Assembly (NCBI RefSeq): GCF_002368295.1
Contig: NZ_AP018248.1
Span: 62,001-126,000, forward strand
Reading direction: 5' to 3'
From: Tolypothrix tenuis PCC 7101
GTDB lineage: Bacteria > Cyanobacteriota > Cyanobacteriia > Cyanobacteriales > Nostocaceae
Length of the DNA stretch: 64,000 bases
The notes beneath the pieces are model-generated. The model worked only from the letters and a program-made list of their open reading frames with translations. It was not told the DNA's origin and ran no database searches. Both the position numbers and the translations under genes were made by a program. Every line of letters begins with the position of its first letter. Position 1 is the first letter of the stretch. Shown piece after piece: positions 45,098-54,200 of the stretch.

Positions 45098-45502
45098 CTA
45101 CTCAGAATCATCATTTCTACCAAAAATATTTTTGTGTGTTTTGCTTTTATCAAGTAAGTATTCAGAGCATTCTTTTGCTTCTTCTGTCATTACTAGAGAA
45201 GGATTAACTGCACATTTAAGATAATGGTTGTTTGAATAATATTGACAATTTTTACAAGGAACTTTTTTTATACCATTAATTATAAAAAATCGCTTATTAT
45301 CTACTATTGCTTGGCTTTTTCGTAACATTAAAAAGAAAACTATCCAACTGATTAGTAAAGCCAGAGGAGTTAAAGATATGGCAACATCAGGTATGTTTAA
45401 TTGATTGGGTTTAGCCGGTTCGTACTTAACATCGCTTCTGACAACACCAGGCAGATTTTCATCTGCTACCAAATTTTTTTGTAGTATTTGCTCAACAGAC
45501 AT
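45098..45502 (-). CDS. single-span protein with cytoplasmic cysteine cluster
   Basis: This 134-residue protein has one transmembrane helix (about 43-62, LTPLALLISWIVFFLML). A compact tail follows with CKNCQYYSNNHYLKCAVNP and a later Cys in AKECSEYL. Four cysteines (CxxC...C...C) suggest a metal or iron-sulfur site. I know of no assigned function; the motif itself looks conserved-type. Confidence 0.65.
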   Translation of the reverse strand: MSVEQILQKNLVADENLPGVVRSDVKYEPAKPNQLNIPDVAISLTPLALLISWIVFFLMLRKSQAIVDNKRFFIINGIKKVPCKNCQYYSNNHYLKCAVNPSLVMTEEAKECSEYLLDKSKTHKNIFGRNDDSE

Positions 45503-46205
45503 ATTATTTACCTTTGGTTATAGCTTGACACCTTGATGGTTGATGCCTATTACCACTACGCAAATTCCAATTTGAAAACCCTACATTTGAGGTTATGCGG
45601 ACGCGTAGAGGCTGAAGGCCAGTTATTAGCTTTAGCTTTGCACCCTACTAGTAATTTGAATTAAATATACTCTTTGCCGACAGCATAATGTCAGTATGTT
45701 TTTGGCAAATAATTAAAACCCTCTATTAAGAGGAATTAATTTTTATAAATTGGTTACTGACTTGTCGGAAATTAGATTTGCAAGGCTTCAATTATAGGTT
45801 TATCAAAAGAGCAGTCATCGTATATCTGCCAAGAGTTTTGCTTGTTATTTATTGATATATATCTAAAGGAATATATTAATCATTTCTGGGCATAAACTTG
45901 AGTTTATGCTATAATATCGTCGCTAATAAAGAGCTAAACTATTAGAGAATAAATCGAAAATCATTACATCTGTTCTATCCCAAAGAAGGATGTTTTATGT
46001 GGTGCTAGGCATAAAACTTAACGAATCAAAAGCTTGAGGAGAGGTGAATTAAGCTAGTGCTAACAGACTACTTGTATTGCAAAAATTAAAAAACAAGTCA
46101 AGTTTTAAATTGCAGTTGGTTGATTCGGCATAATATTAAATAATTATAAATAGATAATTAAGTTAAAAGTCACAAGTTTGTAAGAATTTAATTTTTAAAT
46201 ATTTT
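45503..46205. other. 703-bp AT-rich gap
   Basis: There is no supported frame. TGCGGACGCGTAGAGGCTGAAGG (from about 45597; a 20-base core is shared with other gaps) is a dispersed repeat. No tRNA, riboswitch or terminator is recognised. Confidence 0.4.
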
Positions 46206-46634
46206 ATGAATATAGAACTTTATCACAGAATTCCTTGGATACCTTTAGGATTACTCTGGTTAGCTTACGCTCTTTTAGGATGGTATCTTGCGGTTCATCA
46301 CATTGTTTGGCTAGTAGGAGGTTTTATTGCTGCTGTGGCTCTAGCTATAGCTAGAAAAAGTTTCTCTTGGTTAGAGCGCTTAATTAATTTTGGCTCTCAA
46401 ACTTTAATTGTGGTTTTATTTTTAAGCCTATCAATTGCTATAGTTGCAACTTGGTCGCTATTATTTAGCCTGTTTCTGATACCAGTAGCAACAACGCTTT
46501 TAGCAGATTTAGAATTGCGGTTTGCTGGTTTTACTAAACTAGATGCATTTTTAGTGTTAACAATCTTAGCGGTATTGGGTTTGGCAGTAGGTGAAACTAT
46601 AGATATTCTACTTTTACCAAGTAGTAGGTTATAG
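46206..46634 (+). CDS. four-helix integral membrane protein
   Basis: This 142-residue protein has hydrophobic helices at about 12-30, 34-52, 66-100 (two) and 112-135. No motif is recognised. Its stop codon lies inside the left copy of the 10-bp target duplication of the next miniature element, so that insertion spared the gene by three bases. Confidence 0.65.
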   Translation: MNIELYHRIPWIPLGLLWLAYALLGWYLAVHHIVWLVGGFIAAVALAIARKSFSWLERLINFGSQTLIVVLFLSLSIAIVATWSLLFSLFLIPVATTLLADLELRFAGFTKLDAFLVLTILAVLGLAVGETIDILLLPSSRL

Positions 46635-46636
46635 GC

Positions 46637-46838
46637 CAATACAGATTAGATAAGATTATTAGTGACTGATTTGTCAGTTGTGAAAACAACTAGCTCAATT
46701 GGGGGATTCTCCCCCAAACCCCCGATTGGGTGACGGTTGCGTCCCCCAAACCCCCTCCAAAATTATTGTTCTGTTTTTTGTTAAGTAACTAGTTTTTTGG
46801 TTTTGTTGTCAATTAATTTTCTTAACCCAAGCGTATTG
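46637..46838 (-). mobile_element. 202-bp miniature element, copy 4
   Basis: Exactly 202 bp with 10-bp direct repeats GGTTATAGGC on both sides (46627-46636 and 46839-46848). Ends are CAATACAGATTAGATAAG and, reversed, CAATACGCTTGGGTTAAG. Orientation is opposite to copy 3. Confidence 0.92.
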
Positions 46839-46848
46839 GGTTATAGGC

Positions 46849-47184
46849 AAGAACAAGAAGTATGAAGTATGAAATGGTATAACCTACCAATAGATGATTG
46901 CGGCTATTATAGGGCTTCTCATATTGGTAAGGTATAGCAATCAAAAATTAACAGCCGTTCGCGTAGCGTTCCGCAGGAATGGCAAAAGATATAGAGGTGT
47001 AAAAGGCTAATTTCCGAATTCTCCAAAGGAGTACCCGCAGGTTACGCTGATAAATACAGCATGATATATTAACCTTTTGACTTTTCAACGCCAGTTGCTA
47101 CAACGCGAGGAACCCGCGCAACGCACTAGCTCTTTTTGAGTTCCAAGGTAGCGGTACTAGCTATATTTAATTGCAACGACCTAC
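46849..47184. other. gap with palindromic repeat
   Basis: The stretch 47086-47131 repeats the GCCAGTTGCTACAACG palindrome of 40018. GTTCGCGTAGCGTTCCGCAGG (two halves, near 46957) is another dispersed repeat. There is no gene. Confidence 0.45.
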
Positions 47185-47562
47185 TTATTTGAGGATTTCA
47201 TCTAGTAAGTTTCTTGCAGGTTGTGCTTTCGTGAGTGCTGCTTGATGATCGCTGTAAACACGCACCAGCTTTAGCAGTCCATTCACCCCTGATTTGAGTT
47301 GCTCGAGTTCTTCACCTACAAGCAATTCGCCATCTAGCATCCGCACTACCAAAGGTTTAATATCGCCAACTTCTTGGCGGACTTTTTGCAATTTTTCTAC
47401 AGCACTCAGTAAAGCTTTAAGTGAGTTTAAGATTTCGTCAATGTCTTGGCTATCCTCAGCAGCTTGAGGTGTATCTTCAACGGTTGTTGTCTCTTCATTC
47501 TCTGCAACGGCGGACGATTCCTCTACAGGTGTGTCACTTTTAGCCGCGTTTGTCTTTGCCAT
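47185..47562 (-). CDS. acidic helical protein of unknown function
   Basis: This 125-residue protein has an acidic, disordered N-terminus (about 1-38, ESSAVAENEETTTVED). A helical domain follows (DIDEILNSLKALLSAVEKLQKVRQEVGDIKPLV, split by turns), ending QPARNLLDEILK. There is no membrane segment. I do not recognise it. Confidence 0.65.
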   Translation of the reverse strand: MAKTNAAKSDTPVEESSAVAENEETTTVEDTPQAAEDSQDIDEILNSLKALLSAVEKLQKVRQEVGDIKPLVVRMLDGELLVGEELEQLKSGVNGLLKLVRVYSDHQAALTKAQPARNLLDEILK

Positions 47563-48178
47563 TAGTCATACCTCAAATGATTTTTCCCAGTTTATCGTTA
47601 AACCGATTATCCGGTTTGTCAACTACCTTAGAGCAATTTGAGGAAATCAGGGTAAAGGGTAAAGGGAAAGATAATAGTTTTCCCCCTTCCCGTTTCTCCT
47701 TTTTACCCTTTACCAACAATTCTTAACTCATACCAATTCAAATAATGTTTGTGACAGATAAATTCTTTGTAAGGGCACGGCATCCACAATCTTTTGGCAT
47801 ATCAAATATCTTACGGGTGCCTATTGGTGTCAACTTAAGGTGAAACCCGCTTGGGTGGAAGGTTTTGCCCTCACCCCCAGCCCCTCTCCCTGTGGGAGAG
47901 GGGAGCAAGAGATTTATTTCCCCTTCTCCTGCGGGAGAAGGGGTTAGGGGATGAGGGCGCAAGGTATTTGTACAACACGCGCCGTATATAGCTTTTAGCT
48001 TAAGTTGATACGTATGACTGGTGCAGTACCACTACTCATCTGTCGCGTTCTTTTTTCAAAATGCACATACTGTTTGGCGTGCGCCTTTGAGGAAATCAAG
48101 AGGAAAGGGGAAAGGGAAAGATAATAGTTTTCCCCCTTCCCCTTTTTCCCCTTAACCAACAAGTCTTGCGCCTATTGT
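47563..48178. other. 616-bp gap with host repeat and miniature element
   Basis: A GGGAAAGATAATAGTTTTCCCCC segment (two half-sites) occurs twice, at about 47663 and 48112, bracketing the element at 47822-48016. Each can form a stem-loop with GGGAAA and TTTCCC; the second is close to the sigma-factor stop and may terminate it. Confidence 0.5.
47822..48016 (-). mobile_element. 194-bp-family miniature element, copy B
   Basis: 195 bp, opposite orientation to copy A. The left end TATTGGTGTCAACTTAA is good; the right end is eroded (TTAAGTTGATACGTATG). Flanks ACGGGTGCC and ACTGGTGCA match in 7 of 9 bases. The target is again a GGGCACGGCA-type repeat (47773). Confidence 0.82.
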
Positions 48179-49129
48179 CTAAACCGACAAATATTGTTCA
48201 ATCGACGGTTGTTGACGACGCAGGATATTGATAGCTTGCTGCTGAATTTGGCGGACTCGTTCGCGACTGACGTTTAACTTTTGCCCAATTTGAGCCAAAC
48301 TGAGTTGTTGATCGTCTTCAAGCCCAAAGCGTAAAATTAGGACTTCACGCTGCATGGGTTTGAGAGAAGCTAGCAAATTTTCCATATCTTGACGCAACAG
48401 CTGTTGTGTTAGCTGTTCGCTGGGGGAAATACCTTCATCTGCTAAAAGTTCGTTGAGTTCGGTGTCTTGGTTGTCTCCCACCTTTAAATCTAGAGAAAAT
48501 GGCTGTTTTGCAGCACTGAGATATTCTCGGATTTGGTTGGGTTGGAGGTTTAACGCTTCAGCCACTTCTGTAATTGTGGGAAAACGTCCAAGTGCTTGAA
48601 ACTGTTCTCGTTGGACTTTTTTGATTTGATTAAGTTTTTCGGTGATATGAATTGGTAGCCTCACAGTCCGAGATTTTTCTGCGATCGCTCTTGTAATTGC
48701 TTGGCTAATCCACCAATATGCATAAGTTGAGAACTTATAGCCGCGATTTGGATCGAACTTCTCTGCACCTCGTTGCAAACCTATTGCTCCTTCTTGAACT
48801 AAATCCAAGAATTCCAAATTGCGGCGCTGATATTTTTTGGCAATTGAAACTACCAGCCGCAGGTTTGCTGTTACCATCTTTTGCTTGGCGCGTTGACCTA
48901 GCTTGAGTATCTGTTTCAATTCAGCTTCACTCTTGTCAACCTCAGCAGCTAATTCACTCAAAGTAGGTTCGCGATCTAATTTTTGCCTGAGCGTTTCTTT
49001 TTGTTGCTCGATGGCCATCATTTGCTGTACCTGCCTACCATAAGCAATCTCTTGGTCTGCTGTTAACAAGGGGTACTGACCAATCTCTTGCAAATAAACG
49101 CGAACTGTGTCGGGACTGGGGCTGGACAT
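48179..49129 (-). CDS. group 2 sigma-70 factor
   Basis: This 316-residue sigma factor has region 1.2 (DTVRVYLQEIGQYPLLT), region 2 (LRLVVSIAKKYQRRNLEFLDLVQEGAIGLQRG, split by short turns, with KFSTYAYWWISQAI for -10 recognition), region 3 and region 4 (MQREVLILRFGLEDD... and SRERVRQIQQQA). Region 1.1 is absent, as in non-essential group 2 factors that cyanobacteria use in stress and nutrient responses. The Sig letter cannot be set by eye. Confidence 0.93.
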   Translation of the reverse strand: MSSPSPDTVRVYLQEIGQYPLLTADQEIAYGRQVQQMMAIEQQKETLRQKLDREPTLSELAAEVDKSEAELKQILKLGQRAKQKMVTANLRLVVSIAKKYQRRNLEFLDLVQEGAIGLQRGAEKFDPNRGYKFSTYAYWWISQAITRAIAEKSRTVRLPIHITEKLNQIKKVQREQFQALGRFPTITEVAEALNLQPNQIREYLSAAKQPFSLDLKVGDNQDTELNELLADEGISPSEQLTQQLLRQDMENLLASLKPMQREVLILRFGLEDDQQLSLAQIGQKLNVSRERVRQIQQQAINILRRQQPSIEQYLSV

Positions 49130-49328
49130 ACAACTTTCAAGCTTTTCGATAATCAGACGAATCTAAAAGTATAAATCAAATCAGGATCTCTATTTTCCTG
49201 AATTCAAATCCGGAAAAATTTCATTTTGTCATTGGTTATTGGTCATTCTTACAAAGTTCTGATCGGAGGAAACCTGCGCTCAGACTTTGCGCTTTGTCAT
49301 TTTGTGACAAATCACAAATCACAAAGCG

Positions 49329-49420
49329 GTAGGTGCGTCAGCCTGCAGTATAACGCACCACTGAGGATTGACGAGGGAGATGGACAGCAATGTTTGCTTG
49401 AGTAGGTGCGATCGCACTGC
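49329..49420 (+). repeat. direct repeat, left copy, flanking the CRISPR module
   Basis: It shares with 51052-51150 an ordered series of blocks: GTGCGT, CGCACC, TGGACAGCAATG, TTGCTTGAG and GCACTG, roughly 70% identical by eye. Confidence 0.6.
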
Positions 49421-49430
49421 TTATCTTCAC

Positions 49431-50123
49431 TTTTTTTATCCCGTTGCCGTGGTGATGCGATCGCCTAGCGAATGCTTTTCCCCTGACTACAGCTACTACT
49501 AATAGATTTTTATCCCCTTGCGGGGTGATGCGATCGTCAAAGCAAATAGAAATTCAACTGCGCTGGGCAATTCGTCGGTTTCCATCCCCTCTCAGGGCGA
49601 TGCGATCGTCAAGTCGGTGCTGCGTCTATCGCTCCCAACACTTGTGTGTTTCCATCCCCTTTCAGGGCTAGTTGATCGTAAAGACAGCAATGGCTTCTTC
49701 CAGATGAGCTGCGCCACAGTGTTTTCATCCCCTTTCGGGGCGAGGTGATCGTCAAGACGCATCAATGTAGATGAAAACAGCCAGGCTAACAGTTTCCATC
49801 CCCTTTCGGGGCGAGGTGATTATAAAGGCAATTCATGGACACAGTGGCAGTGTGCCTGACCTGAGTGTTTCCATCCCCTTTCGGGGCGAGGTGATTGTAA
49901 AGATGACAAAGATGCTCTCAAAGGTACTATGGCTCAGAGTTTCCATCCCCTTTCGGGGCGAGGTGATTGTAAAGTTGGTTTTTTCAAGATTTGCAAGCAG
50001 CATGAAGTTGTTTCCATCCCCTTTCGGGGCGAGGTGATTGTAAAGGATTACAAGGCTGGTAGCCGACATCAAGGTGCTATTACAGGTGTTTCCATCCCCT
50101 TTCGGGGCGAGGTGATTGTAAAG
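49431..50123 (-). CRISPR. CRISPR array, 8 clear repeats plus 2 degenerate
   Basis: Plus-strand 36-bp repeats begin GTTTCCATCCCCTTTCGGGG and end CGAGGTGATTGTAAAG. Repeats start at 49578, 49648, 49721, 49792, 49867, 49939, 50010 and 50088; spacers are 34-42 bp. Degenerate repeats lie at about 49505-49541 and 49431-49468. On the minus strand repeats end GGATGGAAAC, the usual crRNA 5'-tag form, and decay is at the left. So transcription should run leftward with the leader to the right of 50123. No cas gene is in the window. Confidence 0.95.
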
Positions 50124-50400
50124 AGTTCACTTTTGGAAACCTTACCAGGAGAGGGTTTGAAACCCCTCAATCGACACCACTTTTTTGAGTGTCAATAGCT
50201 CCAAAGAATTCTCAGTAAACCCAAGCTGTCAAAACCTGAAAGCTTTGCTGCGTAGGCAATCGACAGAAGTCAAAGAAATTATGCGGTTTTCAAGGTGCTG
50301 GTGATTGGTGTCGATGAAGGACACAAACTATCCTTAAAATACAACTTTTGCCGATTTTTAGTCAGATTTGTTACTTAATTTTTACATAAATCTAACTGGT
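50124..50400 (-). promoter_or_regulatory. probable CRISPR leader
   Basis: This gene-free stretch abuts the best-conserved repeat. It includes a GGGTTTGAAACCC palindrome (50153-50165) and CACTTTTTTGAGTG (50179-50192). Its leader role is inferred from array polarity. Confidence 0.5.
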
Positions 50401-50407
50401 GGATTTT

Positions 50408-50691
50408 GAGCAATAGTTGCTTTTGCTTGCTAAATACACTGAAATGAGAAAGTAAAAGCTGCTTTTGAGAAAGCAATAGTTGCTTTTGCTTGCTAAATAT
50501 ACTGAAATGAGAAAGCAAAAGCAGCTTTGAAGAAAGCAATATCTACTTTTGCTTACTAAATACAATTAAATGAGAAAGCAAAAGCAGCTTTGAAGAAAGC
50601 AATATCTACTTTTGCTTACTAAATACAATCAAATGAGAAAGCAAAAGCAGCTTTGGAGAAAGCAATAGTTGCTTTTGCTTATTCAATTTTT
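50408..50691. repeat. 63-bp tandem repeat array beside the CRISPR leader
   Basis: Full units start at 50446, 50509 and 50572, with a partial unit before (from 50408) and a diverging one from 50635. Each contains AAAGCAAAAGCAGCTTT and CTTTTGCTT, which can pair. Every frame has stops, so it is not protein-coding. Confidence 0.9.
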
Positions 50692-50800
50692 GTGAGTAAA
50701 AAAACCTGTACTTGAAGTAGTAGCGTGGCAAGACTAAAATAGTGCATTGCTCAAACTCTTGTGGGATGGGCATCTTGCCCGTCCTGGGCGGACAAGATGT

Positions 50801-50994
50801 CATAGGTGTCAAGTTAAGCTAAAAGCTATATAGGGCGGGCGTTGTACAAATACCCTCGCCCTCATCCCCTAACCCCTTCTCCCCCGGGAGAAGGGGAACT
50901 AAATCTCTTGCTCCCTTCTCCCTGTGGGAGAGGGGCACAGGGTGAGGGCGAAACCTTGCAACTAAGAGGGTTTCACGTTAAGTTGACACCATTA
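50801..50994 (+). mobile_element. 194-bp miniature element, copy C
   Basis: 194 bp with exact 9-bp duplications ACAAGATGT (50792-50800 and 50995-51003). Ends contain GGTGTCAAGTTAAG and, reversed, GGTGTCAACTTAACG. It split a GTGGG...CCCAC palindromic repeat (50761-51012). Confidence 0.9.
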
Positions 50995-51051
50995 ACAAGA
51001 TGTCCACCCCACAAGAAAATTATATTGCCACATTTAAGGCTAGACACGCCA

Positions 51052-51150
51052 GTAGGGTGTGTTACGCCGCAGGCTAACGCACCGCCGAGAATTGACTTTA
51101 GCGGGGATCTGGACAGCAATGGTTGCTTGAGGATATGCGCGCACTGGCTT
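51052..51150 (+). repeat. direct repeat, right copy, flanking the CRISPR module
   Basis: Counterpart of 49329-49420 in the same orientation. Together they enclose the CRISPR array, the 63-bp array and copy C. Confidence 0.6.
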
Positions 51151-51243
51151 TGTTAATTTTGAATTGGGATAAAGCTACCAGTTCCTTAATATACAAAGGA
51201 TTTTATACAGCGCCATTGAGGGTTGGCGGTGCGTTAAGCTACG

Positions 51244-54200
51244 CTAAGGCACCCTAGCACCTAATTCTGTGAGTTTTTTATGAGCATATTCCCTGAGTTT
51301 GATGTCTAAATCATTGCCAACTATGTCTTGTAATAGTGGTAAAGTTTGAGAATGATGGGGGTATTGCTTGATAATAATATCTAGTGCTACTCGTCGCGGG
51401 TTGGTTTGCCAACTGTTACGGCGCTGAAAGGGATCGTTAACAGCGCAGTTGTAAAAAATTTCAAACATCCCGGTTTTTTCTTTAAAGTGGCGCGCTAATT
51501 CTTGCAGTGCGGTTTGTCTTACCTGCCAACTTTCATCAGCAATGGCGCAGTATTTGCAGAAGTTGGGAATGTCAGCATCATCTGGAAAATTATTTGCTAA
51601 CTCTTTTATGGCTGCACGGCGTATATGCCAATGAGTATCAATGGTAGCACGAGATTTGAGGAAGCAAATTGTCTCAGCATGATTTTGGCAGTTCCTCGCT
51701 AAGGCTTGCAAAGCGGCACGTCGCACGTAATAATTTTTGTCAGTAGTGGCGCGGGTTTGCCAAAAAGTAATTATCTCTGCATCATCAGGGAAGTTACGCG
51801 CTAACTCTGCTACTGCCACAAGGCGCACATTCCAACTAGAATCATGTGTGGCGCGATATTGGAGAAAGCTGATAGTTTCTGCATCATCTAAAAAGTTGCG
51901 TGCGATTTCTTCTACAGCTACACGGCGCACATCAGCATCATCATCTACAGTCGCGCGGGTTTTGAGCAAGTCGATAATTTCGGCATCATCTGGAAAGTTA
52001 CTGACTAATGCTTGCAGTGTAGCTTGTCTGACATCGGCATCATCATCTGCGATCGCACGGTATTTGAGAAAACTGATAATATCACTGTTGTCTTTAAAAT
52101 AGCAGGCTAACTCTACTGCAGCCACGCGTCGCACCTGCCAATTTTCATTAGCGGTGGCTAGGTTTTTGAGGAAGCTAATAACAGTATCATCGGCAAAATT
52201 TCTGGCTAATCCTTGAATTGCGCTTTGGCGAACATCGCTATCATTATCAGCAATGATGCGGTATTTGAGAAAGCCAATGGTATCTGTATGATTTTGATAA
52301 TGACAAGCTAATGCTTCCACAGCGACACGGCGCACATCTGCGTCATCATCCACATTAGCACGGTCTTTGAGGATGCTCAGGGTATCTCCATCATAAGGAA
52401 AGTGGTGTGCTAATTGTTCAACGGCTACACGACGCACATCTGCATCCTCATCAACGGTAGCATGGTCTTGAAGAATAGCCATAGTATCAGCATCATCAGG
52501 AAAGTGCTGTGCTAACTGTTCTACAGCGACACGGCGCACATCCGCATCCTCATCTGCGAGCGATCGCTCTTGTAAAATGCTGATGGTGTCGGTATCATCG
52601 GGGAAATTGCAAGCTAATTCTTCTAAGGCGACACGACGGATATCGGCATCATCTGCAATCGCACAGTCTTTGAGAAACTGTACAGTACTGCTATCATCTC
52701 GGAAATTGCGCGCTAATTCTTCTAAAGCGACACGACGCACATCTGTATCTCCATCTGCAATCGCTCTATCTTTGAGGAACTGTATAGTACTGCTATCATC
52801 GGGGAAATTGCGCGCTAATTCTTGCACACCTGCGCGGCGTACATTCCAGCTTTCATCAATAATCGTGCGTTGTTTGAGAAAATTAATATTATCGCTATCA
52901 TGCACAAAATTACGTGCTAATTCTTGCACTGCTGCACATCGCAAGTGCCAATTCTCATCTAAAGTTGCAACCTGTTTTAACCAAGATTTGATTTTGAAAT
53001 CATCTTTCCAAGTAGTAGCGATTGCTGTCACGGCTTGGGTGCGAATTTCATCAACGAGTTTCGTTTCTTTGTCGTCAAATAATTGATCATAATAATACCA
53101 GAGATCATATTTGGTTAAATCTTGTAATTGCACTAGTAATTTATTGGCAGTTAACCCAATGACTGAACGCTTTCTCACTTCCGCCAAACATTTAGCAGCT
53201 AAAAATAGATTAGTAAACTTTTGCTGTTCGCCATTTTGCAACATTAAATATTCAATTAATGCAGCTACAAATCTTGGCTCAATCATGCCTGCAATTAACC
53301 GCAATACTTCATGCCAAGTTTCATCTTGCCAATGTTTACCAAATACTTCTTGCTTCAGTTCACTGAGAGATAAAGTTTGCGCTTCTTTAAATTGCCAAAC
53401 AAATTCCCAAGCACAGAAATACTCTAAAAATGTGCGATGGACAAAGCCATAGTAATCTGCACCGAGAAAACATAACATAAAGTTACGAGTCCGCAGTTGA
53501 TTAATTAACCGCCTTGCCTTATCTCTGGGTTCGCTGACTTCCAGATTTTTCAAATAATCAGTGAAAATTTTTTCTAAATTACAGGTGCTAATCCAATTAC
53601 CAGCTAAACCTTTTTGACTAGTTTGCATATAATAGGCAACTTGCCGCAGCATTGCCTGTTTATCTTGATAATCAATGGTTGTGGGTAAATGCTGTTCATG
53701 AGATAAAGCACGTTCTACATCCCATTTATACAGCAATAATTCTGAAGCTTTTTTATACAATTCGGCTCTATCTCTTGGCAGTTCTTGATTACGATTGAGA
53801 ATTGCCATCATTGTGAGTATGAGGGGATTACCCGCCAATTCTGCCATTGCTTTTGAGGTATGAATGGCGCGTAATAATCTTTCCCTTTTCCTTTGCTTAT
53901 CTACTTCATATTTAAAAGTTAAATCATGCCAGCGATTAATAAAATCTTGAATTTGCTGGCTATCTAAATCTTGCAACATGAAATGGCGAAATTGAGCATC
54001 GCGTAAACGTTGGGGTTTATAACCAATGACGCGAGAAGTGACAATTACTTGGACTTGCGGATATTCATTGGTGAAACGATGAATTGCCGTAATCATATCT
54101 TCGCGCTTACCAGAATCAAACACCTCATCTAAACCATCAAACATCACCAAAGCATTGCCAGTTTTTAACTGCGCTTGCAATTGATGCTGATTGAGATGAG

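Noticed and set aside
49518..50198. Several open frames across the CRISPR array on both strands
   Set aside because: They are made of the repeat itself (SIPFRGEVIVK-type reading) and have no independent coding features.
51737..53452. Plus-strand frames inside the NACHT-HEAT gene
   Set aside because: Periodic shadows of the HEAT repeat DNA; the minus-strand protein has clear domains.
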